Positions 1 to 11,084 of a stretch of DNA of 64,000 nt are shown here, piece after piece. Within the stretch, counting starts at the first letter, position 1, and every line of letters starts with the position of its first letter. The DNA comes from Apophysomyces variabilis (lineage: Eukaryota > Mucoromycota > Mucoromycetes > Mucorales > Mucoraceae): assembly GCA_002749535.1 (NCBI GenBank), contig MZZL01000386.1, forward strand, positions 434,001 through 498,000, in the 5' to 3' direction. The position numbers and the translations under genes were made by a program. Under the pieces are notes generated by a model that saw nothing but the letters and a program-made list of their open reading frames with translations, searched no databases and was not told the DNA's origin.

Positions 1-288
1 TCCAGGCATCTCCTTAGGGTCAAGACCGAAGCTTTGGTAAAGAACACAATCAATAGACTGGCCAGTGCTTTCAAAAAGTTCCGGGTGCGGATTCGGGATG
101 ACTTCTCCACCTGTTTCCTGGTTTTGACTTCTTCGTTGCTTCTGATAGCCATGGTATTGCTTCTCCAAAGATTGAATAGGTTTGGCAGCAATCATGGAAC
201 TGATACTGTCACGCCTAGGAATCACCGCAGCCTGGATTGTCCCATGGAAACCAAAATATGCGAGAACACATAGGGCAGCAAATCGCAT
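1..288 (-). CDS. Secreted protein, 5' part only (runs off window)
   Basis: An open frame of 96 codons begins at an ATG on the minus strand and stays open to the first base of the window, so the 3' end is missing. The first ~20 residues (MRFAALCVLAYFGFHGTIQA) form a typical signal peptide, followed by VIPRRDS, where an Arg-Arg pair could be a Kex2-type processing site. The mature part is polar and Gln/Ser-rich with one Cys near the end of the visible part (SIDCVLYQ). The protein is presumably exported. I do not recognise the family. It is not clearly homologous to the secreted proteins at 28-31 kb, although the signal-peptide-then-dibasic layout is the same. Confidence 0.6.
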   Translation of the reverse strand, partial: MRFAALCVLAYFGFHGTIQAAVIPRRDSISSMIAAKPIQSLEKQYHGYQKQRRSQNQETGGEVIPNPHPELFESTGQSIDCVLYQSFGLDPKEMPG

Positions 289-592
289 GATGGATAGTGA
301 ACTTAAAGAAACCAGAAAGTCAAAGCAAATCAAGCAAGGAAAATGATGTTTTAATGCATATATATACTACTAAAGAGCGTATATGTGTGTTTGTCTATTG
401 GTAGATTGTCACCCTCAATCGTCATTATGACAATTCTCGTTACGTACGATCGGGAAGTGCCGCTTTGTCAAAAATGCTAAAATTACCCGTGTATGGCACC
501 AGTAGGGCGATAAATATTTCAAGAAGCGGGTGTACTACCGTAACGATAATGGATAATATCTACTGTCAGGAAACAGTTTTTTGTTTGGCGCT

Positions 593-949
593 TTAAGAAA
601 AACCGAATTTTAGACGGAAAATATGGGGAAAAACGGGGTTGAGTACGCTTTCTTTCATATTTTGACCGGAGTTGATCCGTTTGCGAGCTATGTAACCAAA
701 ACTGAGCGAGCGCTCTATGCTCTTATAGGAATCAATCATATCACCAATTATTTTCGGATCCATAGGAGCTAGGTTTTTGTTAGAAGTGAGGAATAAACCA
801 TACCTGACTTTAGAATTAAGATGAACTTCTTTTGCCCATAAGCGTTGCCTATTGATTTGCTTGCTTTCCCCTAGGCTTGCTTCAAATAAAAATGCAATAT
901 GCAAACTAAAGCTCGGATTGACCACTAACATACATCTACAGTGCAGCAA
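593..949 (-). CDS. Orphan ORF, possible gene fragment
   Basis: A 118-codon ORF stands alone in AT-rich DNA. Its C-terminal two thirds have a protein-like composition (for example KEVHLNSKVRYGLF and PKIIGDMIDSYKSIERSL), with mixed charged and hydrophobic residues and no low-complexity runs. The N-terminus (MLHCRCMLVV) looks like read-in. I do not recognise a family and see no convincing exon on either side. It may be a remnant of a repeated gene or a chance ORF. Confidence 0.25.
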   Translation of the reverse strand: MLHCRCMLVVNPSFSLHIAFLFEASLGESKQINRQRLWAKEVHLNSKVRYGLFLTSNKNLAPMDPKIIGDMIDSYKSIERSLSFGYIARKRINSGQNMKESVLNPVFPHIFRLKFGFS

Positions 950-3678
950 GTTACAAATAATGCAATTGCATATGTAATGTCGTTCCTGAAAGCATAAGGC
1001 TGGCAGATGCAGTTAGCCAACAATAGTAAACAATGTTCTTGTTATTAATTTCCTCTCTTCCTTTTCTTCTTGGCAATCTAGGAAAAAGATAAAGTTCCAA
1101 ATCTGAATCGCTATACTTTAATCATAGAAACCGCATAGATAATGAACCAAGCAGACGAAAGATTGGTATTACCCATTTATCACGTTCTGAATAAGCAACA
1201 GGACCTGATCCTCGCTTCGCACATGGAGATGACCACTTTACATATATGAAAGATGAGCATACATTTAGATGCATATTTACATGCTCTATCAGCTTCGATA
1301 GAACGCCAACATCCCTGCAGGATTAGATGAAACTTATATGCGGTAATTCTTTTTGGCAAGCCACTATCGATAAATTTACACCTTGATATCTTTATAGGTA
1401 CTTTATTGCTCTAGTGATCCTTGACATCCTGTTTCCTAACATTCAGCGGCAACTGAAATAATAGACTGGCGCTCTGTTGGAGCTTTGCAGCTATAGAGTG
1501 AGCAATATATGATGATACATTGAATATATGCAATTACGATGCCATTTTTTTTAGCATATGACGCTGCTAATAATGCAATTGTAAGAGAAAACAAGCACGC
1601 TATTCAGTGATCCGTATGCAGAGATGACTCTTCTTGCTAGCAGAGAATTTAACGGAAGCTGCTAAATAATGCAACTGCGTGTTCCCACCGTGATAATCAA
1701 TTACAGGATGCAAGCACAATGCAGATGCATGGCATGATAAGCAATTAACTTTTCGTTGTCCTTAGCAATGAACTCTTCCGCCCTCGTCAATCATGGTATG
1801 GGTAAAAGGTTTATACTAAGGATAAAACAACAGTCAATCGCAACAAAATGATTATCTTTCACCATCTTATACAGCTAACGCCGAGAGCGCTACGTACTTA
1901 AACATACTCATTATAGGAAAATTGCCGTATATCGAGTATTTTGTTATGCACCTTAGTAGCGGGACTACAATACAGTTTCCCAGTTCGGGTATATGGATCA
2001 TCGTATTTTACATGCAATGTAGCTCTCTCACTCACGCAGTATAAAGACAATCAGACCATCTTACTACATGCATCACGCGTTGCGAAAATGACGATACTGG
2101 CAATCCAGAATTTTATGCCCAACACTGTCTTGCGCTACAACCGGATTTCAAGTTTCAGAGATCTGCACTGCAGGAAACGCTTTTCGTCATAAGCTCTTAT
2201 CTGACTTATACCCAAAATTTCATTACGAGTGCAATCGGATTGAAAGGTTTGGACAAACGTCAAACGAGACGTACCGAGCAACTGTGATCATACGTTTAAA
2301 GGTTTGTAGCATCGCCTTGCTATTGCTTTAGACAATGCATTTCCCCAGGAAAGATGCTTACAAAGATCACAATATAATATAAAAAATGTATATGCTACAT
2401 ACAAGCATACATCAAAGAAATGGATGCCTGGGAAAGCTGACGAGGTAGTTAGGAAATTTACTAGAAGATCTTCCCCCCCTATCGCCGACTAGGCATCAAT
2501 GAAACAAAATTCTTATACTTAAAATCGGAGTTTAAACGAAAAGGTGTGAAAATTGTCGGTTATGGATTTGGGTGCACCATATCTCCGCGATAGATCGTCT
2601 TTCTGAGACAATGAAGCGTCGATCAGCAAGCTGGGTCTTTTTAAAAGGAGTTGAATGACAAAAGTATAAGTTTGCTTTATATTCTAAATTGCTACTGAGC
2701 AAAAAGTAGATATGAGCGAGTTATTTAAGTTAATTTGAGAGAACACACGTTTCCAATATGATTTGAGCTGCTTTAACCTTCCTGTTGTAGGCGAATCCCA
2801 CTTTTAACGTTTTTACAAGGTGTATAATGTCTGCTATGGCAACATCGTCGTTGAAACCGGGCAGCCTTATTGATGGTTTTCAAGCCAGAACACGTTTCTG
2901 TCAAGTTTATTTGTGCATAATGCAGTCTACACAGTTAAAGCAACTACCAGTCTTAGTAGAACCTTTGAGTTCATGGCACAGTAGAAGAACCTTGCCATAT
3001 TTTGTTTAGAACCTTTTTTCCGCCGTCCAATTCTTTGAATCTAGCATTTTCTCAACAATAGATACATGTCTAAAGACAGCATATCAATAGAAATGGCCTA
3101 GTAATAAGTCTGTGTATCAAAACCTGAAATTCTTAGAGCAAGAAGATGAAGGTCTACTTTTTTGCGACAAAGGCCCATCTCCTTTCTAACAAGAGCTGGA
3201 TACATAAGGTTCTGAAGCCGTGATTGGTTCCACTCAACATTGCTTAGTGATCGTATTTTAACTTAAAGGATTGGACTCCGCCATGGGCAAAAGCTGATAA
3301 CGAATTGTAACATTGCGTATACTTTTCTCTCTCTCTTCCACAACTTACGATTCAATTGGAAGAGGGAAGGAGATACACACAGCTTGGATTCACTTTTTGG
3401 GGATGAAGCAGAAGGAAAGAAATGAGAAAAGGTCGAGAGAGAGAGAAAGAGTGGAGCAGAGTAAGTCATCTTACGTACGTCATCGGGATTTTGGCATGTG
3501 AAAGGCAAAATTACCCGAGATTGGGTGAAGGGTTCAAAAAAGAGCGTCTCTTTTTTCCCACACTGAGGACCTTCTTACTGGATACGGGAAAAAAAAAGAA
3601 GAGCAAAATAAAGACCTTTTGGCCCTCCTCCAATACAGAAACCGCCCCTTCTTCCCCTCCTCTTCTTCTGGACTCGTA
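950..3678. other. Long AT-rich intergenic stretch
   Basis: About 2.7 kb with no ORF that I would call a gene. The short ORFs here (for example 1941-2192 and 2827-3009) have no recognisable motif, no plausible splice partners and a composition typical of AT-rich non-coding DNA. The last ~250 bp (about 3,430-3,670) are rich in T/C runs and GA-rich tracts, like the leaders of other genes in this window, and probably carry the promoter and leader of the mitochondrial carrier gene. Confidence 0.5.
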
Positions 3679-5148
3679 ATGCAACAACAGCACCATCAGT
3701 CTTTGCCTTCACCACCCACTCCCATGCAAACAAACACAGCACCTGAACCGCCTCGAGAAATCATACGACACACCGATCAACTGAGGAAGACACAAAACTG
3801 GGACTATGTGATTCGATCAGGCTTAGCAGGTGGAATAGCAGGCTGCATGGTAAAGTTATAAAAAGAAACTAAAAATCAACGTGGACCTGCTGATCGCTGA
3901 CTCATGCTTATTCATTTCGAAAAACAGGCCAAAACGGTGATCGCTCCATTGGACAGAGTCAAGATTTTATTTCAAGCAAGAAATCCTATCTTCGATAAAT
4001 ATGCAGGTAGGATAGCAAACATACTGTCTCTCTTTCTCCATGAACCCTGCTCATTATTGTCATTATTCATCTTTTTTTTTGTCAGGTACATTTACAGGCG
4101 TCTTTAAGGCGGGTCGAGATATATTTAGACATGGGGGTATGATGGGCCTGTTTCAGGGTCATTCAGTCACCTTAATCAGAATATTTCCTTATGCTGCCAT
4201 CAAATTCGTTGCTTATGAACAATATAGAGCGGTAAGAAGAAACGCTCGGTAGGGAAGAAAAGGAGCAAGGCTCTCATCAGAAATCTCTTTTTCTTTTTAT
4301 CGTCTAGATACTGATGCCAACAAAAGCGGCAGAAACATCGACTAGACAATTTGTGGCAGGATCCTTAGCAGGTAAATGCGTGGGTGTACGTTTCATTACC
4401 CTGTTGATCTGATGCATTGTTTCTTCTCAAATCCCTAAGGTGTCACTTCGGTTATGTTTACCTATCCTTTGGATCTTGTTCGTGTTCGTTTAGCTTACGA
4501 AGTAAAACAAATGGGAAAACAACGACCCGGTTTACTATCAACATGTGCACAGATCTACCATGAACCTGCTGCACTACGAGGACCTCTTTCCTGGCGTTTA
4601 CTTAATTTCTACCGAGGGTTCATGCCAACGGTAGCAGGCATGATCCCCTACGCGGGTGTTTCTTTCTGGACTTATCATATTGTGACGCACTTTTGTCGTT
4701 TTAACCCTCTTGTTACTGCACACACATTGGCACCTGTGAATATCGATTTTGATCCGAATGGCGAACTGACGCCAAGTCAAACCAGGCTGTTGGAAAAGCC
4801 ACCCTTGAGAACATGGGCAGAATTGTTTTGTGGAGGCACGGCCGGACTGGTGGCACAAACAAGCAGTTATCCTCTTGAAGTAAGTTTGCTTTGATCTTGG
4901 GTGAATGGTTGTGTTTAATAATGGAATTATGATTGGCATAGGTTATCCGGAGAAGAATGCAAATAGGAGGATTGCTTAACCCAAATGCGTTTGTAAGCTT
5001 CAGTGATACGGTGCGGGATATCTATCGAGTGAAAGGTTTCAAAGGCTTTTATGTTGGACTTACAATTGGCTATATCAAAGTGATACCCATGGTGGCGGTC
5101 AGCTTTGCCGTGTATGAACGGATGAAGTGCGTGTTAGACATAGACTAG
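3679..5148 (+). CDS. LEU5: Mitochondrial carrier, LEU5/SLC25A16-42 type (coenzyme A related)
   Basis: Six exons (3679-3849, 3928-4006, 4086-4231, 4308-4371, 4440-4879, 4942-5148) give 368 residues. Three mitochondrial-carrier repeats are visible. The signature P-x-[DE]-x-x-[KR] appears as PLDRVK (repeat 1), PLDLVR (repeat 2) and YPLEVIRRR (repeat 3), each preceded by a Gly-rich helix ([23 protein letters not shown]). The segment [11 protein letters not shown] and the long loop between repeats 2 and 3 fit yeast Leu5 and animal SLC25A16/42, which move coenzyme A or its precursors across the inner mitochondrial membrane. Family membership is clear; the exact substrate is inferred. The ATG at 3679 is the first in frame. 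The ~35-residue Gln/Pro-rich N-terminus before the first helix is longer than usual. Confidence 0.85.
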
Positions 5149-5693
5149 AATTCTTTGGGATGGAAAGCCCTGGACCTTCTTTTGTTTTTTATTATTCGCA
5201 TGACAACATCCTTTCTCTTTCTATCGCTTCTTGTTTTCTCCTCCACTTGGCACGACTGAACATGGTCGTACTATACCCCTCCTCTGTCTTTTTCAGCAAC
5301 TCCCGCTTGAATTTTTCCCTCTCTATGACGATGCACTTCCTCCTCTTTCTTCTTTTCTTGTTTGTTAATTATTTGTATTGTACCATATATACTAAGAACC
5401 TTCCATTTCTTCACGTATGTACTTTGTTTTTCCTTTTGAATAACACCACCTTTTGTTTGTCTAGAAATAAGCAAAAAGGGGCACCTTATTGAAGAACGCG
5501 TTTTTTCGACACCTAATCCGTGGATGGGATGAGATCTTAAGTTGTCGGGAAGTCAATGAGAAGGCAGTGATTTTCACAGTCCCTTTTCACTGATTGGCCA
5601 ATGGCACTTTGGTATGGCTTGGAAAAAAAATAAATAATTTTTTTCCCTGAACGTCACAAAAGCTTCCTCTCTTTTTTTTGTTATACTTGAGCC
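5149..5693. other. 3' UTR of carrier and promoter of P2
   Basis: About 545 bp of T/C-rich DNA without a supported gene. Short ORFs here are made of Phe/Leu/Ser runs from the pyrimidine tracts. The last ~150 bp, including the T-runs around 5638-5690, form the leader of the ribosomal P2 gene. Confidence 0.5.
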
Positions 5694-6160
5694 ATGAAGC
5701 ATCTCGCAGCCTACCTTCTTCTTGTTGCCGGTGGCAAGGAACAGCCCTCTGCTAATGAAATCAAGAATCTCTTGAGCTCCGTTGGTGTTGAAACCGAAGA
5801 GTCCCGCTTGAATGCCTTGCTCAAGTCCCTTGAAGGCAAGACCATTGCTCAGGTAAAAAAGAAAAAGAGAACCAAAAACACGAGTTTTTCTAGCCATTCA
5901 AAAGAGATATAGAGGAGGCTCTTATCTCTTTCTTGGATCTCCTTTTTTTTCCTTTTTACTTAACCTTATCTTTGTTTTTTTCAACGTAGGTCATTGCTGA
6001 AGGTTCCGAGAAGCTTGCTTCCGTCCCTACTGGTGGTGCCGTTGCTGCTGCTGGTGCCGCTGCTGGTGGTGCTGCCGCTGAAGAGGCCGCTGCCGAAGAA
6101 AAGAAGGAAGAAGAGAAGGAAGAATCCGACGAAGACATGGGCTTCGGTCTCTTTGACTAA
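5694..6160 (+). CDS. RPP2: 60S acidic ribosomal protein P2
   Basis: Two exons (5694-5852 and 5990-6160) encode 109 residues. The start [14 protein letters not shown] and the helix [12 protein letters not shown] are the P2 dimerisation domain. Next come an Ala/Gly-rich hinge, a Glu/Lys-rich stretch and the invariant stalk tail [12 protein letters not shown], which binds elongation factors. Length and tail match P2 rather than P1, which starts differently. With P0 and P1 it forms the lateral stalk of the large ribosomal subunit and activates translational GTPases. One intron interrupts the gene after IAQ. The very T-rich leader is typical of highly expressed genes in this window. Confidence 0.95.
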
Positions 6161-6640
6161 ACATTTTCTTGAATTGCCTGAAGAAACCCCAAAAACGGCA
6201 GACAATAAAAGAAAAATGCAAACGTTTAAAGAACAAAAAGAAAGAGAGAGATAGAACAATACGCGCTTTTCCCTTTTCCTATTTTAGATGGGCGGCTTTG
6301 AATGACTGGTTTCTTGTTAAAATGGGCATCTCAGTTTATTATTTCTCTTAGCGATATTGTTGTTTATAATCGTGACAGAACGGGAGCAGACAGAAGTGAG
6401 AGTATTGAAAATATCTAGGCAATGGCAGCCGTCTAACAGAGAGAGGGAAGAAAAAAGTGCCTGACTCGATAAACCAAGAAAAGGATATGAGAAAAATGAG
6501 TTGTCTCTAGACAATGCTTAAAAGAAAGCATTCATAGCAGAAACAATAACATCGACAGAAGAGCAAGGAAAAACGACGAAATATACAATGAGAAGAAAAC
6601 GCTTCAATAATTATGTATATGTATATATTTTTGGTTTTTT
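6161..6640. other. Convergent 3' region between P2 and the Hsp70-like gene
   Basis: About 480 bp between two convergent genes. It is rich in AAGA/GAAA runs and contains no ORF with recognisable content. It is expected to hold the two polyadenylation regions. Confidence 0.5.
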
Positions 6641-9254
6641 TTAATGGTGCCCGTAATTAGCTGACCCATAACCTTGTCCGGATGGTGGGTAGGCTTGAGA
6701 TGCTGGCGGGTAGCCAGAGTAATACGATTGAGAAGTAGGAGGATAGCCTTGCTGGGAATACATGGTTTGCTGTTGTTGATAATATTCTGGTGGCTGCGTT
6801 TGCGAAGGATACCCAGCGCCTGCTGGTGCGTGGTAACTGGGAGGGCCGCCAACCATAGAGGGCGGATATCCCGATGAAACGGGCGGCTGTTGTTGCTGTT
6901 GCTGCAAGTAACCTTGTTGAAGAGAAGCGGTGGACATCGAGTGGCCATAGTTCGATTGTGGATAAACATTGGACAAGTGACTAGAGTTGACGGATGGATC
7001 CTGGGCATAGGGCAGCCCAGCGGTGGGTTTGGGTGTATGTGCAGCATAGTCAGGATAGCCATTGTTTACAGCAGCATACGAGTCAGAAGCATCGAAAGCT
7101 GAGGTAAAGACAAACATCTTATCTCGAATGGTGCACTCAATCTTGATCTCGGTCAAACCAAAGTACATTTTGATCGTCATGTTCACTTTGTCTCCTGGTC
7201 GGACGCCATCTAAGGTTGGCATGCGGATAGGGAAATGTCCCACCTTTTTAATGAAGGAATGGGTTGTCAAGCGTGGCGGAGGACCATCACCATCGAAAGC
7301 AAAGAGATCTGAAATTCCGTTAGAAAAAGAATAGTCCTAGGATAAGGAAGGATAGAGCCTACCTGAATCGGTGTCGTTTGGATAACTGATCACGAAGTTT
7401 TTAGCAATACATTCATCCACTCTCACACTCTGTCCTTTATGGACATAGACGCTGAAACGTTGTCTGCAGTATTTCTTCTGATCCACACCAATCACTGAAT
7501 ACTCCTCAGGATCAAGGTCTTGTTGGAATAGCATTCGCGTTTCCACGCCATATGTTCTTCTTGATACACGTTCAGTCACAATCTGTGGGTTTAAACCGAA
7601 ATAGACAGCACCACGAACGACGGCCAACTCTCCTCTTGGTGGTACACCAATCATACCGACGCGGTTAGCAAAAACTTCTTCCACACGTCGGAACAAATAG
7701 TTAGATTGACCAAAACCACCCACAAGGAAGATAGCTTCCAGGTTGGGAGATTGTCTCAATTGACCCTCAATAAGTTCAAGAACCTGCACAATGACAGGTT
7801 CGAAGACTTGATCACGAAGTTCATGCGCCGGCAAACAAAGCGAACCGTTTTCAAGTCCAATGTCTTCATCTGTCAGATCGCCGAGACCCATGGAGGCTGG
7901 TAGATCAAGAAAATGATCTTCGTATCCATCAAACTCGGGCTAATTTAAGTAGGAAGAAAAACAATGAATGAGCCCTTATTCGGTTGAAATACTCTTAAGC
8001 AAAATGAACATCGAAGCATACCTTAATGATATTCACAAATGTATCCATGATATGTTCCATTGCCGAATCGTTAATACTTCCGAAATGATGAAATTTCCTT
8101 TTGATGTAATCACGCATGCGTAAATCCAAGAAGCCGGAGCCGCATGAGCCACCATGACCATTAGTGACTTCCTTAAGTGTCCTTCTATGCACCCATTTCG
8201 TCGTCAATAAATTCTGTAATATGGCACCTAAGAAAAGTCTATCCATACGCACCTTCCAGTCGTCTGCTGGTCAATTTCGAATACGATCAAATCGACAGTA
8301 CCACCACCGGCATCACAGATCATGAATCGCTGTCCATGCGCCAAGTTAAACTGTTCTGATTTCTTTTCACAGTATAATGCGGCAGCCTCAGGTTCGGAGA
8401 TCAACATCAAACGTTCTGGGTGATCGCTTCGCTGAATTAAATTAGCACGAATGGCTGCTTCACGCATGGCTGCTTTTGCACGGTCACTCCACATAGCCGG
8501 GACAGTTAAACACTGTTATATCGTTTGCGTTAGTAGGTCATAGGTTTTAACCATACCAATAGATATGTTGCTAGGTATGTGTGTACGTACGTAACGGAAT
8601 TTACTCTGATCGTAGTTACCGGCAAATCCCTTTAGTAGTTCTGTGCAAACGTGGGCGTGGAAGACGCGAAGATAGTCAGCAATCACATCAATAACGTTTA
8701 GTCCATTTGGAAGTGATTCTTGTTGCAAATGTTCGTCGAGATACAGTTTGAATTTTGATAACAGTAAGTAGTCGACACTATTAGGCTTCATGGCCTGTCT
8801 CCGTGCACCATGTCCCCAATCTACGAGTTGTGTTGAGCCCTTTCGGTATAATGAAAGTGTAGGTGTCTAAAGAATGATAGAAAAAAAAGAAAAAAAGGAA
8901 AAATGGCACAGTTGTCAGTTTCCAGTGGGCTGTGCAACGGATCATAGTGAAAGTGCGTTGGAGTTTTAAATAATAATACCTTGGGATAAACATGGTTATT
9001 CTGTCTAGGCCTAAATTCGAGCGAGATTAGAAGGGAGAATGCAAGATGTCTTTATTGATACCATTTCACAATGTCGATCACCTCTTCATTTTGTGCGAAT
9101 GCGTAACAACAGCCTGAAAATGTCGTGCCTTTATGTGTAGCATAGAGTGTAAGTTGACGGTGCGAGTAGAGGAAGGAAAGGATATGTTACCAAAGTCAAT
9201 GCCGACAATGACTGGATAGTCTGCATAGTTGAATCCAGAAGCTGATGAGTCCAT
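6641..9254 (-). CDS. HSPA12-like Hsp70-fold ATPase with Gln/Pro/Tyr-rich tail
   Basis: Eight exons on the minus strand (9191-9254, 9062-9113, 8980-9010, 8591-8866, 8253-8512, 8022-8184, 7363-7939, 6641-7308) sum to 696 residues. The actin/Hsp70 ATPase core shows phosphate-1 VIVGIDFG, phosphate-2 DAGGGTVDLIVFE and the adenosine motif LVGGFGQSNYL. The sequence EPEAAALYC and the lack of a canonical substrate-binding dom­ain fit the HSPA12 group, which is expanded in fungi, rather than true chaperone Hsp70s. The last ~120 residues are a low-complexity repeat region rich in Gln, Pro, Tyr, Gly and Ser (SGYPP, QAYPP, YYSGYPP), like prion-like or phase-separating tails. In metazoans HSPA12 proteins bind poly-sialylated ligands; the fungal substrate is unknown. 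Two alternative acceptors before 8184 create stops, which decided that boundary. Confidence 0.85.
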
Positions 9255-11084
9255 GAGAGGGAACAAAGCTACTAGATTAAGAAAACGACCGAAGTAAAAA
9301 AGAGAAGAAAAAGAAGAGCGAAAAAAAAAGGGACGAGTGAGAAACCAGAGTGTCTTCGGAGAAAGCCAAAAATAGCAACAAAAGAGCTGTTGCAACTCTT
9401 CATGGATTTTTTGCAGTCATAGAATATCCCGTGTTGCCAAGAACAGACACACTGGATATCTTCAAGTTATCCACAAAGAAAAGGTCAACGTCTTGCTGTT
9501 CTTGTTTATGTTCAAAACTTTCGAGCATTCGAGCACAGAGGGATTCTGTTAGGATGGCTCATCCCAGATATCTATATTCTGCGTTTTCTTTATGCGGTGA
9601 GTATGTGTAACTCACAGGACAGGAGGTGACCAGCATTACTATTTTTTGGAGCAGCCGAACTTTGGTCTTTTTCCCTAATACCCTTCTTGGCACTTGACGT
9701 AAAGCTCAGCTTTTTCATTCCTAATCCTTTGCGTTACTTTCTGAGGACACTTGGCACTCTCTATTGTACATTGCTATAAAAGAATGATTAAAACGACCGT
9801 AAAAATAGACCCCTTTCTCTAATAGAGACGCAAGACAGGTGTTCAAGTCAGTCGCAAAGAAACAATGACTGACTCATCGAACAATTGGCATAAAACCTCG
9901 CATCGACATATTATGTTTTAGCCAAGCTTTTAAGCAGGCTCCAGATGTGGTACAAGGCGTTGTATGCCAAGTTTATTTCTATCAACCACCAGTAATAAAC
10001 ATGTTATCAACCTATACCGGCTTGCATATCAAAGCCAAGGCCGACATATTGAGACCGGATAACAATACCCCCGGATCTACGATAAGGATCGCTTGAAGAT
10101 CGGCGCGTTTGCCGGGAGACACAATGCGAGATACCCGACCTTCTCATGCTTGACCTCCTTAAAAGCCTGTTCACTGTGTATCATGACGATTCAACAAAAA
10201 AGGGGAATGGATGTTTGCTGCACGCCCATTGTCCCAGCAAAGAGCGACGTGGATATGAATATCACGACTGAAAGCAATGACGGAATATTATATTGACAAA
10301 CATCGAACGATGGCCGGGTATACGGTATTCTTATCCATGTTTGAAGCAATTGCAGGCCATGATCAGATTACCATGCAGTAAAAAGGTCAAAACGCATTCT
10401 TCACCATGGTCCAGCAATGACATTGATTCCATCTTTCCAAAAGAAGGTGAACGTTTGATAAAGTGCCCTTATTACGCGAATAGAAGATTGGAAGTCAAAT
10501 CGCTGTTCGGGGTATTTTGAACAATTCTTTGCTCAATAGAAGACGTATCCAACCGATCTTTTCCTCAAAATCACTTAAGAGTCAATCAAAGTTAGCGACC
10601 TGTAGCGAGCAGCTGTGAGAAGACAAGGAACGTTGGAATACGATACCAAGCTTCGAGAGTTAACGCTGGCTCAAACAATCAAAGGATGTCCAGATTTTCC
10701 GCTGACAGTCAGCGAAAAGAATCATAGCATTGGCGATCAAAGTGGACGATCCACACTACACATGGTGCCCAATTGCGACGCGTGTGTCTCTCATCAAGAC
10801 CTACTTTGATTATACTCCTTAATTACCTTTCTGACCCTGACAGAATCAGAATTCATCAAAGATCGCCGCAATTATAAAAGGAAACCCGTTTGAGTAAGGA
10901 TACACTCCTTACATTGGAAGGCAAATGAGAATTGGCCAGGATGAAATGGCTACTTTTAATCTTATAGGCATAGATGCCTCTACCGAGACGGACTTGCTTC
11001 AAATAGTCTAATGCTATAAACTTGATCATATAGTGTTTCTCAGGTTCAGGACCACGATTCTGGTCTTTATTACGTACGGTTTGT
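9255..11084. other. Intergenic region, possibly with a decayed gene at 10.0-10.8 kb
   Basis: The first ~400 bp are the upstream region of the minus-strand Hsp70-like gene. From about 10,020 to 10,810 the base composition is less AT-rich and three medium ORFs follow one another in different plus-strand frames (10093-10296, 10293-10520, 10615-10809). None has a recognisable motif or clean splice sites. This could be a decayed gene, but I cannot support a call. Confidence 0.35.

Noticed and set aside
10093..10809. Three ORFs in series as a spliced gene
   Set aside because: Frames do not join at usable splice sites and no family is recognised; kept only as a possible decayed gene.
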